52,223 bases of DNA from Erythrobacter sp. (GTDB lineage: Bacteria > Pseudomonadota > Alphaproteobacteria > Sphingomonadales > Sphingomonadaceae). Numbering within the stretch: the first letter of the stretch is position 1; every line of letters begins with the position of its first letter. The stretch covers positions 5,454-57,676 of the forward strand of contig JAPYPR010000014.1 of the NCBI GenBank assembly GCA_029937545.1, in the 5' to 3' direction. A model generated the notes under the pieces. The model did not search any database, was not told where the DNA came from, and saw only the letters and a program-made list of their open reading frames with translations. Shown in pieces: positions 8,844-18,641 of the stretch. The position numbers and the translations under genes were made by a program.

Positions 8844-9545
8844 ATGAATGAGGATTACCTACCCTTGAACAACAATCGCAATAACCGTCGTCGCGGTCGC
8901 AACAATCGCAATCAGGGCGGCGGCAACTCGGCCAACCGGATCGACAGTCGCGCGCGGGGCAATGCGCCCCAACTGCTCGACAAATACAAGAAGCTTGCCC
9001 AGGACGCCCAGCACAATGGCGACCGCGTGCAGGCGGAATATTACCTCCAGTTCGCCGACCACTATTTCCGCGTGATCGCCGACAACAAGGCGCGGCAGGA
9101 CGAGCAGAAGGCCAGGCGCCAGGACGATCGCGGCCAGAACCAGTCTGACGATGACGACGGCGACGATAATGACGATCGCCGCGACACCAACCGTCGCCCG
9201 CGCTCGCGCCGCGACGAACAGGACGAGGGCGGCCAGAAGGATCGCAGCGACACTCGCGGGGACAAGACACCCAAGCGCTCGCGCAAGAAGGATGCCGAGG
9301 GCGACGCCAGCTCCTACGAGCCCGACGAGAACCCCTTCGTGCGCCGCGACGATGAGGACCAGCCCAAGAAGCGCCGTGCTCCGCGCAAGGCGAAGAAGAG
9401 CGAAGAAGGTCAGGCCGGTAGCGAGGGCGAGATCGACGCCACTGTCCTGCCACCCTCGATCAGCGCAGCCGACGAGGGTGAGGCCAAGCCCGCGCCGCGA
9501 CGTCGCCGCAAGAAAGATGCCGACGAAGAAGCCAACGCAGCCTGA
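8844..9545 (+). CDS. DUF4167 domain protein
   Basis: A 233-residue protein of a family widespread in Alphaproteobacteria and still without an assigned function. A basic Asn/Arg-rich head (NNNRNNRRRGRNNRNQ) suggests RNA or nucleic-acid binding; the DUF4167 core is at about residues 38-85 (QLLDKYKKLAQDAQHNGDRV ... EYYLQFADHYFRVI). The rest is a long low-complexity charged tail with RRDD, KKRRAPRKAKK and RRRRKK clusters, probably disordered. The start is uncertain: ATG 8844 is used here, but a TTG at 8865 (giving MNNNRNN) has a GAGG about 11 nt upstream and fits family starts better. A small GGACC-ggg-GGTCC stem (8821-8833) lies just before the ATG. Confidence 0.85.
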   Translation: MNEDYLPLNNNRNNRRRGRNNRNQGGGNSANRIDSRARGNAPQLLDKYKKLAQDAQHNGDRVQAEYYLQFADHYFRVIADNKARQDEQKARRQDDRGQNQSDDDDGDDNDDRRDTNRRPRSRRDEQDEGGQKDRSDTRGDKTPKRSRKKDAEGDASSYEPDENPFVRRDDEDQPKKRRAPRKAKKSEEGQAGSEGEIDATVLPPSISAADEGEAKPAPRRRRKKDADEEANAA

Positions 9546-9586
9546 TCGCGCTTGATCGGCGGGACCGATGGAATAGGGCGAGACCG

Positions 9587-11164
9587 ATGGATTCGCTTCT
9601 CGGTTTCGCCCGCCGTCATCCCGATGTAACGCTGCTGCTGCTCGGCGCGCTGGCCGCGCTCGGCTACCCGCCGCTCGGCCTGTGGCCCGTCGCGATCGCT
9701 GCCATGGGAGCCTTCGCGCTGATGGTGGCCGACAGCCCGAGCATCGGCATCGCCGCAAAGCGCGGCTGGCTGTTCGGCGTAGCGCATTTCACTGTCACCA
9801 ATAACTGGATCGCGACGGCCTTCACCTATCAGGCGGAAATGCCGCCCGCGCTCGGCTGGCTCGCGGTGCCGCTGTTGTCGCTCTACCTCGCGGTCTATCC
9901 CGGGATCGCAGCCGGTCTGGCGAAGGCGCTGGTTCGCAATGGTTCGGGTCCGGCCTTCGCGCCGGCATTGGGTGCCAGCTGGATCCTCGGCGAATGGCTG
10001 CGGAGCTGGGTTTTCACCGGCTATTCCTGGGGGCCGTTCTCGCTTGCGCTGATGGGCCCGTGGGACCGTCCGGGATTTGGCGCGCTGTTGCCCTTCGCGG
10101 GGACTTACGCCCTCTCGGGCATGGCGGTCTGCGCTGCCGCGCTGCTGGCAATGCTGGTGGTCGCGAAGCGCTGGCTCCCGCTCGCTGCAATGGCTGCAGT
10201 GCTGGTCGCAGGCATGTATTTGTCTGCCGGAGTGGGGCGCGAGGGCTATCTTCCTTTGACGCTCGTTCAGCCGAATTTGCGGCAGGAAGAGATCGACGAT
10301 GCTTCGAAGTATGAGAGCCAGTTCCAGACCATCGCGGGTCTCAGCACTCCGCTGCGACCGGTCAGCCAACGGCTTGTCCTGTGGCCCGAAAGCGGCGTGC
10401 CTGACTACCTGCGCGATGGCTATCCGCAGCGCTATTACGACCGGATGACTGCTGGCGCGAACCCGGCTTTCGCCCGTGCCCGCATCGGCAGCACCATCGG
10501 CGGTGGATCGCTTTTGCTGACCGGGGCGCAAGATCTCGAACTCGAGGAGGTCGACGGCCTACGGCGGGCTACCGGCGCCTACAATGTCGTTCTCGCAATC
10601 GACGGACAGGGCGAAATCCTCGACGGCGCGGCCAAATCGCACCTCGTGCCTTATGGCGAATACCTCCCCATGCGCGCCCTGCTGGAGCCTCTCGGTGCAA
10701 GCCGGTTGGTGGCAGGTACGATCGACTTCCTGCCGGGCCCCGGGCCGCAAAGCCTCGACCTCGGTAGCTACGGCAAGGCCGGTATCCAGATCTGCTACGA
10801 GATCGTGTTTTCCGGCGAAGTGACCGATCGCGACAACCGACCCGACTATATCTTCAACCCGTCGAACGATGGCTGGTTCGGCGCCTGGGGCCCGCCCCAG
10901 CACCTCGGTCAGGCGCGGATGCGTGCGGCGGAGGAGGGGCTGCCCGTGCTCCGCTCCACCACCACCGGGATCAGCGCGGTGATCGACGCGCGCGGGGTGG
11001 TGCGCGAGCATATCGACCGAAATATCGCGGCGCGGGTCGATACGCTGGTGCCGCCCTCGCAGGAGCCTACCTGGTTTGCGCGGCTCGGACATTGGCTGAC
11101 GCTCGCGTGGGGGCTGCTGCTGTTGGCCGGATCGTTGGTTGTAATGCGACACCGGCGCGGCTAG
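9587..11164 (+). CDS. lnt: Apolipoprotein N-acyltransferase
   Basis: Inner-membrane enzyme that adds the third acyl chain to the N-terminal cysteine of lipoproteins, the last step of lipoprotein maturation. The 525-residue product has six or more hydrophobic segments in residues 1-220 followed by a carbon-nitrogen hydrolase (nitrilase-fold) domain. The catalytic triad is visible: Glu268 (WPESGVPDYL), Lys350 (DGAAKSHLVPYGEYLP) and Cys403 (AGIQICYEIVF). NPSNDGWFG and the C-terminal membrane anchor (about 500-520) complete the family pattern. At least three lipobox proteins encoded in this window are expected substrates. Confidence 0.95.
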   Translation: MDSLLGFARRHPDVTLLLLGALAALGYPPLGLWPVAIAAMGAFALMVADSPSIGIAAKRGWLFGVAHFTVTNNWIATAFTYQAEMPPALGWLAVPLLSLYLAVYPGIAAGLAKALVRNGSGPAFAPALGASWILGEWLRSWVFTGYSWGPFSLALMGPWDRPGFGALLPFAGTYALSGMAVCAAALLAMLVVAKRWLPLAAMAAVLVAGMYLSAGVGREGYLPLTLVQPNLRQEEIDDASKYESQFQTIAGLSTPLRPVSQRLVLWPESGVPDYLRDGYPQRYYDRMTAGANPAFARARIGSTIGGGSLLLTGAQDLELEEVDGLRRATGAYNVVLAIDGQGEILDGAAKSHLVPYGEYLPMRALLEPLGASRLVAGTIDFLPGPGPQSLDLGSYGKAGIQICYEIVFSGEVTDRDNRPDYIFNPSNDGWFGAWGPPQHLGQARMRAAEEGLPVLRSTTTGISAVIDARGVVREHIDRNIAARVDTLVPPSQEPTWFARLGHWLTLAWGLLLLAGSLVVMRHRRG

Positions 11165-11178
11165 GCCGACGCAAGCAC

Positions 11179-11194
11179 ATAAAGACATCTTTAT
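11179..11194. promoter_or_regulatory. Palindromic operator candidate upstream of metK
   Basis: A perfect 7-bp inverted repeat, ATAAAGA-CA-TCTTTAT, lies 18 nt upstream of the metK ATG. Methionine/SAM-cycle genes in Proteobacteria are often controlled by ArsR-family regulators such as SahR through AT-rich palindromes of this kind; the match to that family is my inference. No regulator gene is adjacent. Confidence 0.5.
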
Positions 11195-11212
11195 ATCGGG
11201 ACGATCGGCTGC

Positions 11213-12451
<1,239 letters not shown>

Positions 12452-12452
12452 G

Positions 12453-13595
12453 CTAAGTCCCGTGCTCTCCCTTGCGCGGGCTGGGCGTATCTAGCGCCAG
12501 CTGGGCTTCGGAAAAGGTGAAGGGGCTGCGTACGCCCGGGATGCCGCCGAGCTCGATCTGCATCTGCCGCGCCTGCATCTGGGGGTCGGCAAAGACCGCA
12601 TCAATCGCGTTGATCGGACCGGCAGGAATGCCATCCTCTGCGCAATCGCTCAATAGTTCGGCGCTTTCCCACTTGGCCGTTTCAGCCGCGATGATTTCGT
12701 CGAGTTCCGTGCGATTGGCGAGCCGGGCCTCGTTCGTTGCGAAACGCTCGTCGCCGAGTAAATCGTCGCGCCCGAGCAGGGTGAGCAGCTTGCGGAACAG
12801 TCCGTCGTTCGCGGGCGCGAGCACGACCTCGCCATCGGCGGTTTGGAAGACCCCATAGGCGCTCACCTGAGCATGTTCGTTGCCCATTCGCGGCGGGTTC
12901 TCGCCGGTGCTGAGGAAATGCGTTGCCTGGCTGGCGAGCAGGCCGACCGAACAGTCGAGCAGGGCCATGTCGACATGCTGCCCGCGCCCCGTCCGCTCCC
13001 GCATGGCCAGGGCCGCCTGGATGCCGATCACCGAATAAAGCCCGCAGGTAAGATCGGAGATCGAGACGCCCATTTTCATCGGCTGGCCGTGGGGCTCTCC
13101 CGTCAACGACATGAAGCCGCTCATCGCCTGGATGACGAAATCGTACCCCGCCTCATGCGCGCGCGGGCCGGTCTGCCCGAAGCCGGTAATGGAGCAGTAC
13201 ACCAGCCGCGGATTGGCCTTCGCCAGTGTTTCGTAATCCAGTCCGAACTTGGCGAGCGCGCCGGTCTTGAAATTTTCCAGCGCCACGTCGGCGCTTCGAG
13301 CTAGTTCCCTGACTCGGTCGAGATCGCTTTCATCGCGAAAATCGGCGACGATGCTGCGCTTGCCGCGATTGGTCGCGTGATAATAAGCCGCTTCGCGATC
13401 GCCATTGTCACGCTCGATCCACGGCGGCCCCCATTTGCGGGTGCCATCGCCATCGGGGCTTTCCACCTTGATTACGTCCGCGCCGAGATCGGCGAGAACC
13501 TGGCCTGCCCATGGCCCTGCCAGCACACGGGCGAGTTCGAGGACTTTCAGTCCGGCGAGCGGCGCATTGGGATTGCGAGGGGTATCGAGCCACAT
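12453..13595 (-). CDS. CaiB/BaiF (class III) CoA-transferase family protein
   Basis: A 380-residue family III CoA-transferase, moving CoA between acyl donors and acceptors in carnitine, formate/oxalate or branched-chain acid metabolism; the substrate cannot be read from the sequence. Family blocks are visible: LKVLELARVLAGPWAGQVLA and DLGADVIKVESPDGDGTRKW near the N-terminus, NRGKRSIVADFRDESD, and the probable catalytic Asp in EAGYDFVIQAMSGFMSLTGE. The C-terminal GIPAGPINAIDAVFADPQ stretch is typical. The gene is 36 bp downstream of the nitronate monooxygenase-like gene on the same strand, so the two probably form an operon. Confidence 0.88.
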   Translation of the reverse strand: MWLDTPRNPNAPLAGLKVLELARVLAGPWAGQVLADLGADVIKVESPDGDGTRKWGPPWIERDNGDREAAYYHATNRGKRSIVADFRDESDLDRVRELARSADVALENFKTGALAKFGLDYETLAKANPRLVYCSITGFGQTGPRAHEAGYDFVIQAMSGFMSLTGEPHGQPMKMGVSISDLTCGLYSVIGIQAALAMRERTGRGQHVDMALLDCSVGLLASQATHFLSTGENPPRMGNEHAQVSAYGVFQTADGEVVLAPANDGLFRKLLTLLGRDDLLGDERFATNEARLANRTELDEIIAAETAKWESAELLSDCAEDGIPAGPINAIDAVFADPQMQARQMQIELGGIPGVRSPFTFSEAQLALDTPSPRKGEHGT

Positions 13596-13631
13596 GGGCT
13601 TGCCGTGCGGTGCTGCGCGCGCCCGGTCAAG

Positions 13632-14771
13632 TCACTCCATGCCGACGCTGGCGGCTAGCGAGCCGACAGCGTCGAGGAATTCCTCGCGAAAATCCTGCAC
13701 CACCTGCCTGCTCGACCGAACCTGCTCGACGAGGCCGACGCCCTGCCCGACGAAATAGCTTACGAGCTCTCGCGCTTCGCCATTCCCGGCGGCTGCCTCG
13801 CGTTCGATGCGGGCGAAGGCGGGTTCGGACACCATGCCCATCAACGGCATCGGCAGCGTGCCGGGGCCGTCGCTCGCGTCCCACGCATCGTGCCATGCGG
13901 TCTTGAGCTGGCGCGCGGGCTTGCCGGTGCGACTGCGCGAGCGGACCGTGTCGCGGCTGCGCGCGGCGACCATCTTGTCGCGGAAGGCCTCGCTGGTTTC
14001 CGCTTCCGGCGTTGCCAGCCAGACCGAGCCGGTCCATGCGCCCTGCGCACCCGCCGCCATCATCCCGGCCATCTGCCCCCCGGTCATGATGCCGCCAGCC
14101 GCCAGCACGGGGATGTCGTGGCCGGCCCGTGAAAGCGCGCGGACCACTTCGGGGATCAGCACCAGCGTCGAGACCTCTCCGCAATGGCCACCGGCCTCGC
14201 CGCCCTGGGCGACGATAATGTCGACGCCTGCCTCGGCCTGCCGGATCGCATGCTCCTTCGCGCCCACCAATGCCGCGACCGGCACACCGCGCGCCTTGCC
14301 CTCTTCGATCATTGCGGGCGGGGCGATGCCGAGAGCGTTGGCGATCAGCTTGATCGGATGCCGGAAGGCGACCTCCATCAGCGCCAGGCCGTTCTCGGGC
14401 GTTATTTCCATCCGCTCCTTCAGGATCGGCATCTCGACCTCTGGCGCAATGCCGTATTGGCCCAGCATCTGGTTGACGAAACCCTGGTAGGACGGATCGA
14501 TCGCTGCCGCGCGGCTCTTGGGGTCCGCCAGTTCGCGCACGCTGGCATCGACGACCTCCGGCACCAGCACGTCGACGCCGTAAGGAGCGCCATCGACATG
14601 CGCGTCGATCCAGGCGAGCTCCTCCTCCAACTGGTCCGGGCTGAACCGCGTCGCGCCAAGCACGCCGAACCCGCCCGCCTTGCTGACTGCCGCCACCACA
14701 TCGCGGCAATGGCTGAAGGCGAAGAGCGGAAATTCCGCCCCGGTCATTTCGCACACGCGGTTCATCGGCAT
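13632..14771 (-). CDS. Nitronate monooxygenase / NPD-family flavoprotein
   Basis: A 379-residue TIM-barrel FMN enzyme of the 2-nitropropane dioxygenase family. Members oxidise alkyl nitronates, and some act as enoyl-reductase-type enzymes, so the substrate is open. Visible motifs include the FMN/phosphate segment VDIIVAQGGEAGGHCGEVST, the following glycine-rich VLAAGGIMTGGQMAGMMAAG, and GAWTGSVWLATPEAE. I set the start at ATG 14771 (MPMNRVCEMTG) because GAGGAGAG lies 7 nt upstream; the longer frame to 14846 has no such signal. It is divergent from the exported protein at 14876 and co-directional with the CoA-transferase. Confidence 0.85.
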   Translation of the reverse strand: MPMNRVCEMTGAEFPLFAFSHCRDVVAAVSKAGGFGVLGATRFSPDQLEEELAWIDAHVDGAPYGVDVLVPEVVDASVRELADPKSRAAAIDPSYQGFVNQMLGQYGIAPEVEMPILKERMEITPENGLALMEVAFRHPIKLIANALGIAPPAMIEEGKARGVPVAALVGAKEHAIRQAEAGVDIIVAQGGEAGGHCGEVSTLVLIPEVVRALSRAGHDIPVLAAGGIMTGGQMAGMMAAGAQGAWTGSVWLATPEAETSEAFRDKMVAARSRDTVRSRSRTGKPARQLKTAWHDAWDASDGPGTLPMPLMGMVSEPAFARIEREAAAGNGEARELVSYFVGQGVGLVEQVRSSRQVVQDFREEFLDAVGSLAASVGME

Positions 14772-14825
14772 CTTGTCTCTCCTCGCTTCGGCCGGATCGT
14801 AACACCGTGACGCTTGTGGGCCACT

Positions 14826-14836
14826 ACCAAATTGGT
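14826..14836. promoter_or_regulatory. Short palindrome in divergent promoter region
   Basis: ACCAAATTGGT is a perfect 11-nt palindrome in the 104-bp divergent spacer between the flavoprotein gene and the exported-protein gene. It could be an operator for either direction; no regulator is next to it, so this is weak. Confidence 0.25.
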
Positions 14837-14875
14837 CATACGGCACAGAGGGATGGACGGAAGTGAGGGGCAGTC

Positions 14876-15970
14876 ATGAGAATTCGGGCGCAATGGATTG
14901 GTGTAGTTGCGAGCGTCGCGGCGCTGGCGCTTGCGGCCCCGGCGGCGGCGCAGGAGCGGATCGACTTGCCCCAAGGTGCCGCGTGGACGCATCCCCATTC
15001 AGGTATCGTCTTTCCCGCCATGCTCGAAAGGCGGGACCGGGCCGGGGCCAGTGCCTTCGCCGCCGATTTTCTCGACGTGGCGGCCAGCTATAAAAGTGAT
15101 AACGCGGGAGAGGAAATCAGCCTCTACGTCTTTCGCAACACGAATGGCTCCGGCGCTCTGTGGCTCGCACAGGCGCAGGCGCAGATCGAGGCGCGGGATA
15201 TCTACGCGCGACCGACGCTGGCTTTCCCGGTCGAGCCGGTCGCGATCGGTAACCATTCAGAAGCAGGCGCGCTGGCCGTTTACGCCGCCGGAGAGGGGAG
15301 CGATTATACATCCACCGCAGTCGCCCTGTTCGAGATGGGCGGGTGGTACGCAAAACTTCGAGGTTCGTCGAAGTCCCTCGATCCGGCGACCCTGCGCGAA
15401 GCCATGCTGGCCTCAGTCTCCGCGATCGGGTGGCCGGCGGATGCGACCTTCGCTGCCGCGCAATCACCTGTCCCAACCTGCGTGGAATCGCTGACCTTCA
15501 AGCGCAAGTCGGAAGATGTGAAGACCGATACCACGGACGCCCTTTTGCAATCGGTCTTCGGATCACTGATACAGAAGAAGATTGGCGAAGCGCAGGCGGC
15601 GAAGGCCGACACAAAGCCGACAGGCAGCTATTGCCTCGACTCCGTTCTGACACCGACCCAGCGCGTCTATCGTTTCAATTCTGCTTCGGACGCTTACTTG
15701 ATCGCACCTGGCGACTCGGGCCGAGCCATTCTGGTGGGGCGCAGCGCGGCAGCGGACCTGAAGTCCCAGCTCGACGAGCGCAAGTCTGCCAAAGAGCGGT
15801 ATGAAGTGCAGCTGGTCCTGCCCGACCAGCGAATTTACTACCGTTTGCAGGACCGCCTGCCATCGCCCAGGCGGGCGATCGAGCTGGTCGAGGCGCATGC
15901 CACTACGTCCACGGTGACCACTTGGGGCGAAGATACGAACGTCACGCTCGATACGGGCGTCGTGCGCTAA
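14876..15970 (+). CDS. Exported protein of unknown function
   Basis: A 364-residue protein that I do not recognise. Residues 1-25 form a clear Sec signal peptide (hydrophobic core then APAAAQE). The mature part has no lipobox and no further membrane segment, so it is probably periplasmic. Two Cys residues (in PTCVESLTF and SYCLDSVL) could form a disulfide. The start is supported by GAGGGGC about 6 nt upstream. It is divergent from the nitronate monooxygenase-like gene and convergent with scoB. Confidence 0.75.
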   Translation: MRIRAQWIGVVASVAALALAAPAAAQERIDLPQGAAWTHPHSGIVFPAMLERRDRAGASAFAADFLDVAASYKSDNAGEEISLYVFRNTNGSGALWLAQAQAQIEARDIYARPTLAFPVEPVAIGNHSEAGALAVYAAGEGSDYTSTAVALFEMGGWYAKLRGSSKSLDPATLREAMLASVSAIGWPADATFAAAQSPVPTCVESLTFKRKSEDVKTDTTDALLQSVFGSLIQKKIGEAQAAKADTKPTGSYCLDSVLTPTQRVYRFNSASDAYLIAPGDSGRAILVGRSAAADLKSQLDERKSAKERYEVQLVLPDQRIYYRLQDRLPSPRRAIELVEAHATTSTVTTWGEDTNVTLDTGVVR

Positions 15971-15973
15971 CCC

Positions 15974-16636
15974 TCAGATCGCGACCTCGTATTCCGCCGT
16001 CGTTTTCGCCGCCACATCCTCTGCTGTCACACCCGGTGCCAGCTCGATCAGGCGGAACGGGCTGTCGTGATCGGGGCGCTGGAATACCGCGAGATTGGTG
16101 ATGATCATGTCGACCACGTTCTGACCCGTTAGCGGCAGGGTGCATTCGGGAATGAACTTCGGGCTGCCGTCCTTGGCAGTGTGGTCCATCACCACGATGA
16201 TCTTTTTCACGCCCGCAACGAGGTCCATCGCGCCGCCCATGCCCTTGATCATCTTGCCCGGGATCATCCAGTTGGCGATATCGCCATTCTGGGCCACCTC
16301 CATCGCGCCGAGCACGGTGAGGTCGATATGCCCGCCGCGGATCATGGCGAAGCTCGCGGCGCTGTCGAAATAGGCGCTGTGGTCGAGCTCGCTGATGGTC
16401 TGCTTGCCGGCGTTGATGAGGTCGGCGTCCTCCTCACCCTCGTAGGGGAAGGGTCCGATGCCGAGCATGCCGTTCTCGCTCTGAAGCGTCACATGCATGC
16501 CCTCGGGAATGTGATTGGCGACCAGCGTCGGGATGCCGATGCCGAGATTGACGTAATAGCCGTCCTCCAGCTCCTGCGCCGCGCGGGCGGCCATCTGGTT
16601 GCGGTCCCAGCCGATCTTTTCTGCGGTCTCGCTCAT
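15974..16636 (-). CDS. scoB: 3-oxoacid CoA-transferase subunit B
   Basis: Beta subunit of succinyl-CoA:3-ketoacid CoA-transferase, used to activate acetoacetate and so to link ketone bodies or PHB breakdown to acetyl-CoA. At 220 residues the length is normal. The catalytic glutamate is Glu54 in the motif [20 protein letters not shown]. Other family blocks are [20 protein letters not shown] and [20 protein letters not shown]. The start at 16636 ([10 protein letters not shown]) is used; the frame stays open to 16783 inside the phosphatase gene. The upstream phosphatase stop is 2 nt before this start, so it sits in the same operon as scoA but is not next to it. Confidence 0.95.
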   Translation of the reverse strand: MSETAEKIGWDRNQMAARAAQELEDGYYVNLGIGIPTLVANHIPEGMHVTLQSENGMLGIGPFPYEGEEDADLINAGKQTISELDHSAYFDSAASFAMIRGGHIDLTVLGAMEVAQNGDIANWMIPGKMIKGMGGAMDLVAGVKKIIVVMDHTAKDGSPKFIPECTLPLTGQNVVDMIITNLAVFQRPDHDSPFRLIELAPGVTAEDVAAKTTAEYEVAI

Positions 16637-16638
16637 GC

Positions 16639-17586
16639 TTATTCGCTTTCGTTCATGATATTCGGTGCAGTCGTCGCGTCGGACGGCATCCAGCGGGTTT
16701 CCGGCGGAAAGACTCCGTCGATCGAGCCCTTCTGCCACGCGCCGTAGACCGGGTTCGGCATCAGGAACCAGCCGTTGCCCCACAGCTGCGCATATTCTCC
16801 GCGCGCGACCATGGCGCGGCGGGCCTGGACAGCATCCTCGTCGGCATTGAAGACGTCGGCAAAGTCGCCGAGATTGTCGCCGGCCAGCGCGATGACGCAG
16901 AACCGCTCGGCAATCCTCGCGCGGCGGCCGTCCTTGCGCCCGCCCATCGCATCGTCGCCGCGCAGGAAGAGGTTGTCGAGATGGACGGCAGGTCCGGCAC
17001 CGACCGCCTCGATCGCGGCGGCGGTCCCGGCAGCGTTCTCGCTATTGCGATTGGTGTTGAATATCACCGTGATCCCCGCCTCGCGCAGGCGGCGCAGGCC
17101 AGTGACGGCACCCGGCACCGGCGCGGCGATACCGGCGCCGCCGTCGGCCCATTGCGCCCATTCCTCGGGCACGAAGGGCTTGCCCGAATAGGCCGCCCAG
17201 TATTCGTAGCCATTGTTGAGCAGCACCGTTTCGTCGACATCGAAGACGGCGGCGAAGGGCTTCATCGTTCCGTCTGCAGCGACGCAGGACGGAGTGCCTA
17301 TGCCTCCTTGCGCGTCGGGCAGGCCCATCGGAACCGATTGCGGAACCTTGCGCTGGCGGCTGACGGCGATGGCATAGTCGGCCAGCTGCCGCCACGTCTG
17401 GATCGATGCACCGGCCGCTTCGCCAGATGCGTAGAGCCAGCGCATGCCGTCCGGCGCGGCGCGTTCACCGGGCGGGAGAGAAGGCGGAACATGCGCCGCG
17501 ACTTGCGGCGTGACCGGTTCCGCGACGGCCGTGGCGCAGGAGGACAGCGCCAAGGCCGCCACCGTGACGAGCAAGCTCCGCATCAT
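16639..17586 (-). CDS. HAD-superfamily (class C-type) acid phosphatase lipoprotein
   Basis: A 315-residue lipoprotein phosphatase related to the e(P4)/5'-nucleotidase group. Residues 1-17 form a lipoprotein signal with lipobox LSSC (Cys17). The HAD nucleophile motif is FDVDETVL with Asp116 and Asp118; FNTNRNSEN fits motif [19 protein letters not shown] supplies the motif III lysine, and [13 protein letters not shown] is motif IV. It probably removes phosphate from nucleotides or other phosphomonoesters in the periplasm or outer membrane. It lies between scoA (4-nt overlap with its start) and scoB (2 nt), an odd place for a surface phosphatase. Confidence 0.85.
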   Translation of the reverse strand: MMRSLLVTVAALALSSCATAVAEPVTPQVAAHVPPSLPPGERAAPDGMRWLYASGEAAGASIQTWRQLADYAIAVSRQRKVPQSVPMGLPDAQGGIGTPSCVAADGTMKPFAAVFDVDETVLLNNGYEYWAAYSGKPFVPEEWAQWADGGAGIAAPVPGAVTGLRRLREAGITVIFNTNRNSENAAGTAAAIEAVGAGPAVHLDNLFLRGDDAMGGRKDGRRARIAERFCVIALAGDNLGDFADVFNADEDAVQARRAMVARGEYAQLWGNGWFLMPNPVYGAWQKGSIDGVFPPETRWMPSDATTAPNIMNESE

Positions 17587-18305
17587 GCCGTCTCCCGCTC
17601 GCGCGTTGTGACGAATTCGATCTTCTTGTCGTAGGGCGCGCCCACGATCATGCGCTGGACGTAGACGCCGGGCAAATGGATGCAGTCCGGGTCGAGGCTG
17701 CCGGTCGGCACGATTTCTTCGACTTCGACGACGCAGGCCTTGCCACAGGTCGCGGCGGGCAAATTGAAGTTGCGCGCGGTCTTGCGGAAAACGAGGTTGC
17801 CGGTCTCGTCCGCCTTCCAGGCCTTCACGATAGCAAGGTCGGCGAAGATGCCACGCTCGAGGATATACTCCTCCATCTGCCCGTCCCGGTTGGCGAACTC
17901 CTTCGTTTCCTTCCCCTCGGCCACCTGCGTGCCGACGCCGGTCTTGGTGTAGAAGCCCGGGATGCCGGCCCCGCCGGCGCGCATGCGTTCGGCGAGGGTT
18001 CCTTGCGGGCAGAATTCCACCTCCAACTCGCCGGAGAGGAATTGCCGCTCGAATTCCTTGTTCTCGCCGACATAGCTGGAGATCATCTTCTTCACCTGCT
18101 GCGTGCGTAGGAGCATGCCGATGCCTTCATTATCGATGCCGGCGTTGTTGCTGGCGAAGGTCAGGCCCTTCACCCCCGACTCGCGGATTGCCTCCAGCAG
18201 GCGTTCGGGGATGCCGCAGAGGCCGAATCCTCCGCTGGCGATCAACATGTCGTCCTTCAGAAGCCCGTCGAGGGCGGCGGCGGCGTCGGGATAGAGCTTG
18301 TTCAT
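17583..18305 (-). CDS. scoA: 3-oxoacid CoA-transferase subunit A
   Basis: Alpha subunit of succinyl-CoA:3-ketoacid CoA-transferase, partner of ScoB. 240 residues. It has the N-terminal ASGGFGLCGIPERLLEAI block (CoA-binding glycines), FASNNAGIDNEGIGMLL, and CPQGTLAERMRAGGAGIPGF followed by TKTGVGT, all typical. It is the first gene of a three-gene operon scoA-phosphatase-scoB. No obvious promoter was identified in the 336 bp upstream. Confidence 0.95.
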   Translation of the reverse strand: MNKLYPDAAAALDGLLKDDMLIASGGFGLCGIPERLLEAIRESGVKGLTFASNNAGIDNEGIGMLLRTQQVKKMISSYVGENKEFERQFLSGELEVEFCPQGTLAERMRAGGAGIPGFYTKTGVGTQVAEGKETKEFANRDGQMEEYILERGIFADLAIVKAWKADETGNLVFRKTARNFNLPAATCGKACVVEVEEIVPTGSLDPDCIHLPGVYVQRMIVGAPYDKKIEFVTTRERETA

Positions 18306-18399
18306 GGGCCGAGCGCTTAACCGCTTCGCGAAGCCCTGTCACCTTCATGCCGTAGGGTCGTCGATTACCAAAAAGCGCGCATTGCATTTCGCAGCGAGC

Positions 18400-18539
18400 T
18401 ATCTGTTGCAATCCCCGCAACACACCTTGTTCTTTTCGCATTTGCACAAATTGATGCTGCAGTGCACATAGAACGTGCCTTTTAGGCATCCTCTCCCAAG
18501 ACTTTCATAGCCCGGCTGGTTTTCCAGTCGGGCTTTTTT
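18400..18539 (+). ncRNA. Candidate small RNA or attenuator leader
   Basis: Proposed only from its 3' end. A two-hairpin tail (18476-18488; 18509-18534) with a C/T-rich single-stranded linker (CCTCTCCC, 18490-18497) ends in a T-run, a layout seen in bacterial trans-acting RNAs that pair with ribosome-binding sites. The 5' end is a guess; no convincing promoter was identified. Confidence 0.3.
18509..18539 (+). terminator. Intrinsic terminator with no upstream gene on its strand
   Basis: Stem AGCCCGGCTGG / CCAGTCGGGCT (11 bp, one G-T pair) with a TTTT loop and a 6-T tail on the + strand. It faces away from scoA, so it cannot end that operon. Confidence 0.8.
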
Positions 18540-18641
18540 CTGTCCCGCGCGGACCTCGGGCAGGGGCTCGTTCATTGCATCGAAGAGGTCCAGTTCCCAG
18601 CTAGGACCGGATACGACAATGGACGAAGGGAAATCGCCCAC

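Larger units (their letters stand above)
18306..18641. other. Spacer upstream of the CDC48-like gene with orphan terminator
   Basis: A 336-bp divergent spacer between scoA (minus) and the AAA+ ATPase gene (plus). It holds a strong + strand intrinsic terminator (18509-18539) with no + strand protein gene before it, and a small stem TGCC-tttta-GGCA (about 18476-18488) ahead of it. This is best explained by a small RNA or an attenuated leader transcribed from somewhere in 18400-18470. No tRNA or known RNA family is recognisable. Confidence 0.5.

Noticed and set aside
11165..11212. SAM-type riboswitch before metK
   Set aside because: The spacer is only 48 bp and dominated by a simple palindrome; I see no SAM-riboswitch core fold.
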